Assembly (NCBI GenBank): GCA_022560555.1
Contig: JADFSZ010000109.1
Coordinates: 1-6,032, forward strand
Source of the DNA: JADFSZ01 sp022560555 [NCBI: PVC group bacterium]
Lineage (GTDB): Bacteria > GCA-001730085 > JADFSZ01
Reading direction: 5' to 3'
DNA: 6,032 nucleotides
In this document: positions 1 to 5,184 of the stretch, piece by piece
Layout: each line of letters starts with the position of its first letter
Position numbering within the stretch: position 1 is the first letter of the stretch
Program-made: the position numbers and the translations under genes
The notes under the pieces: generated by a model
What the model was told of the DNA's origin: nothing
Seen by the model: the letters and a program-made list of their open reading frames with translations, nothing else
The model's database searches: none

Positions 1-233
1 CTGAGGATGAAGCCGCTGAATAAGGTGACCTTAATTTTGACGATAAAGGCTTCGTAAGGAGCAAAAAAATATAATTGGCTGTAGAGGGTTTTTGTTGGAC
101 GAAGAATAAAAGTTAATATCGTGTCCGAACTAAAAAACGTAAAAACCGAACACACAACAAGACTACCTGTGACCCATAAAAGTCTCGATCGCAACTCTTC
201 TAAATGTTCCAAGAATGTCAGGTTTTTTGACAT
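1..233 (-). CDS. tatC: TatC, Sec-independent translocase subunit (N-terminal part, cut by window edge)
   Basis: TatC is the multi-spanning inner-membrane subunit of the twin-arginine translocase and the receptor for twin-arginine signal peptides. Seventy-seven residues are readable from the ATG at 233-231 to the window edge. Residues 7-18 read FLEHLEELRSRL, the hallmark cytoplasmic N-terminus of TatC. A first membrane segment follows at about residues 19-34, and a PYEAF motif at 59-63 matches the conserved P-x-E-x-F region before the second helix. The rest of the gene lies outside the window. It starts 25 bases after the tatA stop, so the two form an operon. I see no Shine-Dalgarno sequence before this ATG, which suggests translation depends on tatA readthrough or coupling. 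Family assignment is firm; the start is the only one that keeps the FLEHLEELR motif near the N-terminus. Confidence 0.93.
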   Translation of the reverse strand, partial: MSKNLTFLEHLEELRSRLLWVTGSLVVCSVFTFFSSDTILTFILRPTKTLYSQLYFFAPYEAFIVKIKVTLFSGFIL

Positions 234-258
234 ATTCAAGCAGGTGGAATCAAGGGTT

Positions 259-492
259 TTACTTTGATGAGTTATTGCTTTTATGATCCGGAGAGGATGG
301 TTGGGAGTCTTCAGAATCGTCTGATTCCTTCATGCCCTTTTTAAATGAATTAATGGATTTCCCAAGGGAGCGCATGAGTTCAGGAAGTTTCTTGGGGCCG
401 ACGATCAAGAGAATCACAACCAAAATAACGAGCCACTCGGCCGGACCGGGCATACCAAACATAAAAAGCTGAATGTGGGTAAGTAATGTCAT
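259..492 (-). CDS. tatA: TatA/TatE-type twin-arginine translocase pore subunit
   Basis: TatA is a small single-span membrane protein whose oligomers let folded proteins cross the inner membrane together with TatC. The 77 residues show a short periplasmic N-terminus, a transmembrane helix at about 18-32, the hinge VGPKKLPELMRSLGKS (31-46, the usual FG written VG), an amphipathic helix to about 55, and a polar Ser/Asp/Asn-rich tail, as is normal for the family. The conserved Phe/Gly hinge and K-L-P-E-L are diagnostic. Start choice is uncertain. Methionines at residues 1, 11 and 14 are all possible, none has a Shine-Dalgarno site, and most TatA proteins have only a few residues before the helix, so the ATG at 462 or 453 may be the true start. 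The -10 box at 522-527 allows any of them. TatB is less likely because the protein is short and KLPEL/SLGK fits TatA. It heads an operon with tatC. Confidence 0.92.
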   Translation of the reverse strand: MTLLTHIQLFMFGMPGPAEWLVILVVILLIVGPKKLPELMRSLGKSINSFKKGMKESDDSEDSQPSSPDHKSNNSSK

Positions 493-521
493 AAAAATCG
501 CAAACCATGATTTAAGAACAA

Positions 522-550
522 ATTATAACATAGATTCATGCGCCCATCAA
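522..550 (-). promoter_or_regulatory. Sigma70-type promoter of the tatA-tatC operon
   Basis: On the minus strand the -35 element is TTGATG (550-545, 4 of 6 to TTGACA), followed by a 17-base spacer and a perfect TATAAT -10 (527-522). A TGT just upstream forms an extended -10. The predicted start near 515 leaves a leader of about 22 bases before the ATG at 492. Matches and spacing are seen directly; promoter activity is inferred. Confidence 0.72.
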
Positions 551-563
551 CAGATGGAGTTAC

Positions 564-868
564 TCAACATATCTCAAATTCTTTGGTCATTATTCCCGCA
601 TAAGATTCCCGGTTCATAAACCTCCAAATCGCTTTTTTACTACGTTCAAGAGCTTGCTTTTGAGCTATTGTTTCCCTTCAGGAGCCGCATTTTTTACGGG
701 TTCTTGAACCGTTGGGTTCTCTTATTCGACAACCCATTCGTTAATAAGATCTTACAGAAAATTCCATATGAGTTTAGTAGGACTATTCGACTTGTATCTT
801 ATAGCAAATACAAGCCTTACAATAAATTTAACTATGGATGATAAAAAGGGATGAAAGCGTTTTCGAAC
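564..868 (-). pseudogene. Possible decayed minus-strand gene (two stops, one frameshift), unrecognised
   Basis: The 530-base gap between tatA and mraZ has no intact gene, but one minus-strand reading looks protein-like once interrupted. From 868 to 755 one frame is open (reading ...RYKSNSPTKLIWNFL). A TAA at 754-752 is followed by DLINEWVVE, then a second TAA at 724-722, then ENPTVQEPVKNAAPEG (721-674). Restoring one base in the G run at 676-674 moves into the frame ETIAQKQALERSKKAIWRF and on to a TGA at 566-564. The last two blocks have balanced amino-acid composition and an amphipathic helix-like stretch, unlike random AT-rich translation. No start codon or Shine-Dalgarno site is evident. 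I recognise no family. This may be a relic, or chance open frames in AT-rich DNA, because the individual open segments are short. Confidence 0.28.
791..814. repeat. Perfect 7-base inverted repeat (hairpin candidate)
   Basis: CTTGTAT at 791-797 and ATACAAG at 808-814 are exact reverse complements around a 10-base loop. No T-run follows on either strand, so this is not a classical terminator. It could be a protein-binding site or simply chance in AT-rich DNA. Confidence 0.25.
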
Positions 869-948
869 CTAAAGTTATTGTTGTGTTTAACTTAATCGTA
901 ATTACTTTGAAAACAATACTTTAATCGCAAATTATTATACAATAAGGC

Positions 949-977
949 TTGACAGTATCTGCGCTGAAGAGTAAACT
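949..977 (+). promoter_or_regulatory. Sigma70-type promoter of the mraZ (dcw) operon
   Basis: A perfect TTGACA -35 box (949-954) is followed by a 17-base spacer and a TAAACT -10 box (972-977, 4 of 6 to TATAAT). The expected transcription start is near 984, about 39 bases before the mraZ ATG and directly upstream of the GTGG operator boxes. No other promoter of comparable quality is visible before mraZ, and I see none between the cluster genes, so it probably drives the whole operon. Confidence 0.7.
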
Positions 978-985
978 CTGAATAT

Positions 986-1011
986 TGTGGGTTAATGTGG
1001 TAAAGAGTGGA
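986..1011 (+). promoter_or_regulatory. MraZ operator: three GTGG boxes with 10-base period
   Basis: GTGG occurs at 987-990, 997-1000 and 1007-1010, an exact 10-base spacing, within TGTGGG-ttaa-TGTGGT-aaag-AGTGGA. MraZ proteins are known to bind direct repeats of a TGGG or GTGG-like core spaced by about one helical turn in front of their own operon. The boxes lie just after the predicted start site, and the third box merges with the ribosome-binding sequence. Bound MraZ would therefore block early transcription from this promoter. Spacing is observed; autoregulation is inferred from the family. Confidence 0.75.
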
Positions 1012-1014
1012 GGG
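1009..1014 (+). promoter_or_regulatory. mraZ ribosome-binding site overlapping MraZ box 3
   Basis: GGAGGG lies 8 bases before the mraZ ATG at 1023 and fixes that start. Its first two G residues are also the end of the third GTGG operator core (1007-1010), so operator and Shine-Dalgarno sequences share bases. Confidence 0.8.
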
Positions 1015-1022
1015 ATTCTTCT

Positions 1023-1466
1023 ATGTTTTACGGTGAATATAGCCATTCTTTAGACAAAAAAAATCGTGTCATCATTCCGTCGAAAATGCGGGATGCTTTA
1101 AAAGAGCAGTATGTGGAAAAATTGTATATGACCCGCGGATTAGAGCAGTGCCTTTTTGTGTTTCCGCAAGAGGAGTGGAATAGGCAAGAAACAAAGTTTA
1201 AGAACATTTCATTTACCCATCCCGACGCCCGAAAGTTTAACCGCCTATTTTTTTCCGGAGCCTTTGAAACCGTGTTTGATATCCAAGGGCGAATTTTGAT
1301 TCCTCAGTACTTAAAAGAGTTTGCCCGGATTGATAAAGACATTATGATTATCGGAGTATCAAACCGATTTGAAATATGGTCGAGTGAAAACTGGAAATCT
1401 TTTTACAAAAATTCCATTAATTCATTTGAAGACATTGCTGAGAAACTATTGAATTTAGAAGAATAA
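1023..1466 (+). CDS. mraZ: MraZ, transcriptional regulator of the dcw cluster
   Basis: MraZ is a DNA-binding protein with two AbrB-like (SpoVT-type) half-domains that forms rings and controls the division and cell-wall cluster it heads. At 147 residues it has the usual family length. The first half starts FYGEYSHSLDKKNRVIIPSKMR and contains the D11-x3-R15 motif; the second contains FDIQGRILIP with D86-x3-R90. The two DxxxR motifs are the family signature and both are intact. The ATG is set by a strong Shine-Dalgarno site 8 bases upstream. Three GTGG boxes directly in front indicate autoregulation. It is the first gene of the operon, 28 bases ahead of the next reading frame. The C-terminal helix (about 121-147) is acidic, as is common. 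Assignment is secure. Confidence 0.96.
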   Translation: MFYGEYSHSLDKKNRVIIPSKMRDALKEQYVEKLYMTRGLEQCLFVFPQEEWNRQETKFKNISFTHPDARKFNRLFFSGAFETVFDIQGRILIPQYLKEFARIDKDIMIIGVSNRFEIWSSENWKSFYKNSINSFEDIAEKLLNLEE

Positions 1467-1494
1467 GAAATAAAACCTACAAGAAAGGAGGCCT

Positions 1495-1710
1495 ATGGAA
1501 ACAAACGCCAACAATCATCAAGTTCCTAGAAACTCGCACATTCGTGATCGGAAATTGTCCAGTATTGATACTGAAATTTCTTCGGAGCGACTAAGGAAAA
1601 TGCGCGGACTCAATAGCCGTGGTGTCGGCTTGGGATTTGACTCATCCTACTGGCGCAGGATGACGCGCGAACAATTGATTAAAACATACGGATTTAACGA
1701 ATCTCGCTAG
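1495..1710 (+). CDS. Unrecognised 71-residue basic protein between mraZ and rsmH
   Basis: I do not recognise this protein. It has 71 residues, about 14 Arg/Lys against 8 Asp/Glu, no membrane segment, no signal peptide and no cysteine. The N-terminal 20 residues are polar (Asn/His/Arg-rich). The middle, ISSERLRKMRGLNSRG (28-43), looks like a basic helix and turn. The C-terminal block YWRRMTREQLIKTYGF (52-67) has a helix-like pattern with aromatic residues. A strong AAAGGAGG (1484-1491) precedes the ATG, though with only 3 bases of spacing; no other start exists in the frame. It lies 28 bases after mraZ and ends one base before rsmH, so it is co-transcribed and probably coupled to rsmH. A nucleic-acid or ribosome-related role would suit the charge and the neighbour, but that is speculation. 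The Shine-Dalgarno site and operon spacing make it a likely real gene. Confidence 0.75.
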   Translation: METNANNHQVPRNSHIRDRKLSSIDTEISSERLRKMRGLNSRGVGLGFDSSYWRRMTREQLIKTYGFNESR

Positions 1711-1711
1711 A

Positions 1712-2617
1712 ATGGCATGTTCCGCTCGACATGACCCTGTGATGGTTTCTGAAGTAATGGATGCCTTAGGAATTGTCTCAGGCATGGTTGTTGTTGATCT
1801 GACGGTGGGGTTAGGGGGACATGCGCGTGAGATGTTTAATCATCTCGGGGGAAATGGGATTTTGGTAGGATTCGATCAAGACCATGAGGCGATAAAAATA
1901 GCAAAATCAAAATTTACCGATGAGGAAAATAAACAGATTCAATGGGTGCACGCAAATTTTCGAGATACTGAGTGTGTTCAAAACATTGTTAAAAACAAAA
2001 GGATAGACGCCTGCCTTATGGATCTGGGGGTCTCCTCCTTTCAGTTGGATGTTCCTCGGCGCGGTTTTAGTTTTCAAGGGACAGGGGTGCTTGATATGAG
2101 AATGAATTCCGAAAATTGTGTTACAGCGAAAGATATACTAGATGGTTTTAGTGAACATGATTTAGCGGATGTGTTTTATCTTTATGGACAAGAACGTAAA
2201 TCGCGCGCCATCGCGCGCTCTATAGCAAGAAAACGTCGTGCAAAGAAGGATATAACAGCTCAAGATCTTGCTCAATCGGCGTCATATGCCTATCGGAAGA
2301 TGACAAGGCGGCGTATTCATCCGGCTACGAAAATATTCCAGGCTTTACGCATTCTTGTAAATGATGAGCTGAATGCTTTAGCCGACGCGTTGCCGTTATG
2401 GTGTTCAAGCTTAAAGCCCGGCGGCCGAATGTGTGTGATCTCATATCATTCTCTTGAGGATGGCTTAGTCAAAAATGTTTTTCGAACGCTTACTAAAGAA
2501 AAAAGGCTGCGTCTTGTTTGCAAAAAGCCACTCGTACCTTCCGAGGAAGAAGTTTTTAAAAATCCGAGATCCAGAAGCGCGAAATTGAGAATTGTGGAGA
2601 GTTGTACACATGATTAG
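1712..2617 (+). CDS. rsmH: RsmH, 16S rRNA (cytosine-1402 N4)-methyltransferase
   Basis: RsmH (MraW) uses S-adenosylmethionine to methylate N4 of C1402 in the 16S rRNA decoding centre. The 301 residues match the family length. Visible motifs in order are H7-DPVMVSEV near the start, the SAM-binding motif I DLTVGLGGH (29-37), the acidic FDQD (54-57), MDLGVSS (103-109), PRRGFSF (115-121), HPATKIFQALRI (203-214), ISYHSLED (243-250) and the C-terminal NPRSRSAKLR (284-293). All are intact, so the enzyme should be active. The ATG is one base after the stop of the upstream gene and has no Shine-Dalgarno site, so translation is probably coupled. The conserved HDPVM right after the start rules out the later Met. 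The 3' end overlaps the ftsL start by 8 bases. An imperfect 10-base duplication (ATCGCGCGC at 2200 and 2210) encodes part of an Arg/Ala-rich helix. Confidence 0.96.
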   Translation: MACSARHDPVMVSEVMDALGIVSGMVVVDLTVGLGGHAREMFNHLGGNGILVGFDQDHEAIKIAKSKFTDEENKQIQWVHANFRDTECVQNIVKNKRIDACLMDLGVSSFQLDVPRRGFSFQGTGVLDMRMNSENCVTAKDILDGFSEHDLADVFYLYGQERKSRAIARSIARKRRAKKDITAQDLAQSASYAYRKMTRRRIHPATKIFQALRILVNDELNALADALPLWCSSLKPGGRMCVISYHSLEDGLVKNVFRTLTKEKRLRLVCKKPLVPSEEEVFKNPRSRSAKLRIVESCTHD

Positions 2618-3020
2618 AAAAATAATATTGATATTAGGGATATTCGGCGTCCTTTTTTTCTATACGTATGAGCAGATTCAAATCCTGCGTATGGGGTATG
2701 CTATCACTGAGAAGGAAAAAAAATTGCGTGATTTACGACAAGAAAATATGGAACTTCTGATTAAAAACTCCAGATTAAAATCTCCGAAAAGGATTGAGAC
2801 AATTTCGAAGGAAAAGCTTGGTCTTGTTGCCGCAAAAAAAGTTAAAATTGTCTATTTGTCCGCACCTAAAAAAGAGCTTAGCTCTCCCAAGTCTTCATAT
2901 GAATTATCCCTGCCAAGCCAAACCCGGATATCAAAAACCAAGCATTTCATTAGCCGCATTCTAGAGAATATTTTTTTTGGAGGGCAAAATGAAGTGGAAG
3001 CGGAAATTGTCATCCAATAA
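2610..3020 (+). CDS. ftsL: FtsL-like bitopic cell-division protein
   Basis: FtsL is a divisome scaffold with one membrane span and a periplasmic coiled coil that pairs with FtsB/DivIC and links to FtsI and FtsW. Here, 136 residues from the ATG at 2610 show a basic N-terminus (MIRK), a membrane helix at about 5-19, a heptad-like coiled coil at about 22-57, and SPKRIETISKEKLGL (58-72), which matches the typical D/S-P-x-R-I-E-x-x-A-x-x-x-L-G turn of this family. The start is set by GGAGAG (2596-2601), 8 bases upstream and inside rsmH; an upstream in-frame TTG at 2592 overlaps that site and is rejected. It overlaps rsmH by 8 bases. A Ser/Lys-rich tail of about 55 residues (82-136) extends past the usual end. 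Sequence conservation in FtsL is low, so the name rests on topology, motif and position between rsmH and ftsI. Confidence 0.85.
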   Translation: MIRKIILILGIFGVLFFYTYEQIQILRMGYAITEKEKKLRDLRQENMELLIKNSRLKSPKRIETISKEKLGLVAAKKVKIVYLSAPKKELSSPKSSYELSLPSQTRISKTKHFISRILENIFFGGQNEVEAEIVIQ

Positions 3021-3126
3021 TCGGGCGTTCCGGAACGCGCTCTTGATTTTAAGGAGTCACGGGCCCCTAAAAGCTGGGATGAAAATCGCATGGGTAAATC
3101 TAAAAAGATCAGTAAGGTTCGCTTAG
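2989..3126 (+). CDS. Candidate 45-residue small ORF bridging ftsL and ftsI
   Basis: In the frame +1 to ftsL, an ATG at 2989 is preceded by GGAGGG (2979-2984, 4 bases away) and opens 45 codons to a TAG at 3124-3126. It starts inside the last codons of ftsL and ends 36 bases inside ftsI. The peptide begins MKWKRKLSSNNRAFRN and is strongly basic, with no membrane span. ftsI itself has no Shine-Dalgarno site near its ATG, so ribosomes loaded here and ending at 3126 could re-initiate at 3090; this is a possible coupling leader rather than a functional protein. I recognise no family. It may also be chance: overlap with two coding regions constrains the DNA, and a purine-rich patch can arise from the ftsL codons. 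Confidence 0.27.
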   Translation: MKWKRKLSSNNRAFRNALLILRSHGPLKAGMKIAWVNLKRSVRFA

Positions 3127-4835
3127 CTTTTGTTGTTCTTCTGTTAAGCATGTCTTATGGTTATACGATTACACGCTTGTTTTCCCTCCAGCTGGTATCT
3201 GCCGACATACTGCAGAAGTATGCTGAAGACCAATACATCATGAGGTTTGAAATGGCTCCCAGAAGAGGGCGTGTGTGTGATGTTCGCGGGAGGGAATTGG
3301 CCGTTAGTATGAAGGTTCCTTCTGTTTTTGCCAATCCATATGAAATCGAAAATCCTGTTGAAGTAAGCGCGCGATTAAATCGTATTTTGAATGTAAATCA
3401 AGATACAATTTTAAAGCGACTCAATCGCAAGAAATATTTTGTTTGGATAAAAAGGAAAATATCAAACGAAGAATTCCAAATGATTGAAGCGGCCGAAATT
3501 CCCGGGATTCATTTTATTAAGGAAAGTAAAAGATTCTATCCTCAGGGAGAGCTGGCTTCGCATGTTCTTGGATTCGTTAATATCGATAATGTCGGACAAG
3601 AAGGCATTGAGAGGACATTTGAGAACTATCTTCTTGGTGAGGCAGGTTATCGTAAGACGCAAAAAGACGCAAAAAAGCGCGAATTGTTTTCATTTTCGGA
3701 TATCAACACATCCGTGCGCGACGGTGATACGGTCTATCTCACAATTGACACGACTATCCAGTATATTGCGGAAAGAGAAGTAGATAAAGTTTTTAAGAAA
3801 TATCATCCCGAAAGTGTATCGATTGTCGTGATGGATCCTCATACAGGTGCCATTTTAGCTTTGGCAAATCGCCCCACGTTTGATCCCAACCAATACGGAA
3901 AAGTTGATGGGGATAAAAGACGTAATCGTGTCATAACGGATATCTATGAGCCCGGCTCTACCTTTAAGGTTATTGCCGCGTCCGCGGCTTTAGAAGAAAA
4001 ATTATTTTTAAGAGATGAAAAAATATATTGCGAAAACGGGGAATATAAAATGTCCGGAAGACGCATGCCGCTGCATGATTATCATTCCTATGGCTGGCTT
4101 TCGTTTGATGATGTTATAAAGAAATCAAGCAATATTGGAACCGTGAAAATCGCGCAAAGGTTAGGGAGCGAAAAGCTCCATGAATATATCCGACGGTTTG
4201 GTTTTGGGGCTCGTACGAACATTAATCTTCCTGGAGAACAATTCGGTATTTTCCATCCCTTGAACAAATGGACTCGAAGTTCGATGTCGGCTGTGCCGAT
4301 CGGGCAAGAAATTGCCGCGACTTCATTACAAATGGTTAGAGCCTTTTCTGTCTTTGCGAATGGGGGGTGGCTCGTTGAACCTCAGATTTGCTCCCGTATT
4401 GAAAATGTCGAAGGAGTTGTGATTAAAACCATGGATATGAATAAAAGAGAGCGTATTTTATCCTCCGAGACATGTAGAGATATGAGAGAGATTCTCCAAA
4501 AAGTTGTGTCGCGTGACGGAACGGCCTATCGTGCAGCCCTCGATAATTTCTCGGCAGCCGGAAAAACAGGCACAGCGCAAAAAGCTGATCTGGTCCGGGG
4601 CGGTTATGCCGAAAATAAGTACGTGGCGTCTTTTATCGGATTTGCTCCGGCGGATGATCCCTCTATCACGATTCTTGTTACAGTGAATGAACCGCCTTGG
4701 CGGGTGCGTTTTGGCGGTACGATCGCGGCTCCTGTGTTTAAAAACGTTGCCGAGGATGTCCTAAGATATATGGAGTCCAACGGAAGGATGTATGGAAAAA
4801 ATCATAGAAAAGATAATCAGGGAAATCAAAGTTAG
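3090..4835 (+). CDS. ftsI: FtsI / PBP3-type septal peptidoglycan transpeptidase (class B PBP)
   Basis: FtsI is the division-specific D,D-transpeptidase that cross-links septal peptidoglycan with FtsW and is the target of beta-lactams. The 581 residues have a short basic cytoplasmic tail (1-11), a membrane anchor at about 12-34, the PBP dimerisation or pedestal domain (about 55-200, with APRRGRVCDVRGREL at 56-70), and a transpeptidase domain from about 240. The catalytic motifs are all present: S290-T-F-K293 (SxxK), S346-S-N348 (SxN) and K492-T-G494 (KTG). No PASTA domains follow, as in diderm FtsI. The ATG at 3090 lies 69 bases after the ftsL stop, is in the same frame as ftsL, and has no good Shine-Dalgarno site; AAGGAG at 3051-3056 is too distant, and no ATG, GTG or TTG lies between. 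The 3' end overlaps murE by 44 bases. A Spo-type or elongation PBP2 is less likely given the neighbours. Confidence 0.95.
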   Translation: MGKSKKISKVRLAFVVLLLSMSYGYTITRLFSLQLVSADILQKYAEDQYIMRFEMAPRRGRVCDVRGRELAVSMKVPSVFANPYEIENPVEVSARLNRILNVNQDTILKRLNRKKYFVWIKRKISNEEFQMIEAAEIPGIHFIKESKRFYPQGELASHVLGFVNIDNVGQEGIERTFENYLLGEAGYRKTQKDAKKRELFSFSDINTSVRDGDTVYLTIDTTIQYIAEREVDKVFKKYHPESVSIVVMDPHTGAILALANRPTFDPNQYGKVDGDKRRNRVITDIYEPGSTFKVIAASAALEEKLFLRDEKIYCENGEYKMSGRRMPLHDYHSYGWLSFDDVIKKSSNIGTVKIAQRLGSEKLHEYIRRFGFGARTNINLPGEQFGIFHPLNKWTRSSMSAVPIGQEIAATSLQMVRAFSVFANGGWLVEPQICSRIENVEGVVIKTMDMNKRERILSSETCRDMREILQKVVSRDGTAYRAALDNFSAAGKTGTAQKADLVRGGYAENKYVASFIGFAPADDPSITILVTVNEPPWRVRFGGTIAAPVFKNVAEDVLRYMESNGRMYGKNHRKDNQGNQS

Positions 4836-5184
4836 CGGTATCAGTTTGGATTCCAGGAAAATTGGCGAAAACTTCGTGTTTATCGCCATTCCGGGAACCA
4901 CAACGGATGGCCGACTTTATATCGAAGAAGCCATAGAGCGAAAAGCCTCTGTTATTGTGACGGAAGAGAAAACGTTTTTGCCGGGGAGCATCCGGCATTT
5001 TATTGTTCCGGATACTCGTTTATTCGCAAGCTTATTGGCAGAAGCGTTTTATGGATACCCTTCTCAAAAAATAAAATTGATTGGTGTTACTGGCACAAAC
5101 GGAAAGACAACCGTTGCCTATCTGGTACGCTCCTGTATCCAGAAGGCAGGCCAGAAGTGCGGCCCGGAATTGCCACTGGTTTAA
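4792..5184 (+). CDS. murE: MurE, UDP-MurNAc-tripeptide ligase (5' part only; cut by junction)
   Basis: MurE adds the third stem amino acid (meso-diaminopimelate or lysine) to UDP-MurNAc-L-Ala-D-Glu using ATP. Genuine MurE sequence runs to about residue 123: SLDSRKI (18-24) and the N-terminal substrate fold, IAIPGTTTDG (31-40), then the Mur ligase P-loop GVTGTNGKTT (98-107) and the following helix to QKCG (121-124). The family is about 480-500 residues, so roughly three quarters, including the central ATPase remainder and C-terminal amino-acid-binding domain, is missing, and the substrate cannot be predicted. Residues 125-130 and the TAA at 5182 belong to the GC-rich sequence beyond the junction. 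The ATG at 4792 is the only possible start, because an in-frame stop lies at 4762. GGAAGGA (4782-4788) sits 3 bases before it. It overlaps the ftsI end by 44 bases. Confidence 0.9.
   Translation: MEKIIEKIIREIKVSGISLDSRKIGENFVFIAIPGTTTDGRLYIEEAIERKASVIVTEEKTFLPGSIRHFIVPDTRLFASLLAEAFYGYPSQKIKLIGVTGTNGKTTVAYLVRSCIQKAGQKCGPELPLV

Noticed and set aside
766-852. Short plus-strand ORF of 28 codons in the intergenic region
   Set aside because: No ribosome-binding site, too short, and no recognisable sequence.
2592-2609. TTG at 2592 as a longer start for the FtsL-like gene
   Set aside because: It overlaps the GGAGAG ribosome-binding site that serves the ATG at 2610, and the added residues do not resemble an FtsL N-terminus.
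2852-3151. Minus-strand 99-codon frame
   Set aside because: It lies antisense to ftsL and the ftsI start, has no protein-like motif and no ribosome-binding site.
3484-3783. Plus-strand 99-codon frame within ftsI, and similar short frames at 3462-3662, 4504-4686 and 4738-4998
   Set aside because: All are inside firmly identified ftsI or murE coding sequence in other frames, with random-looking composition.
5125-5184. Biological MurE-TPR fusion or insertion by a mobile element
   Set aside because: The two genes are on opposite strands, both lose an end at the same point, and there is no transposase, inverted repeat or target duplication in view.
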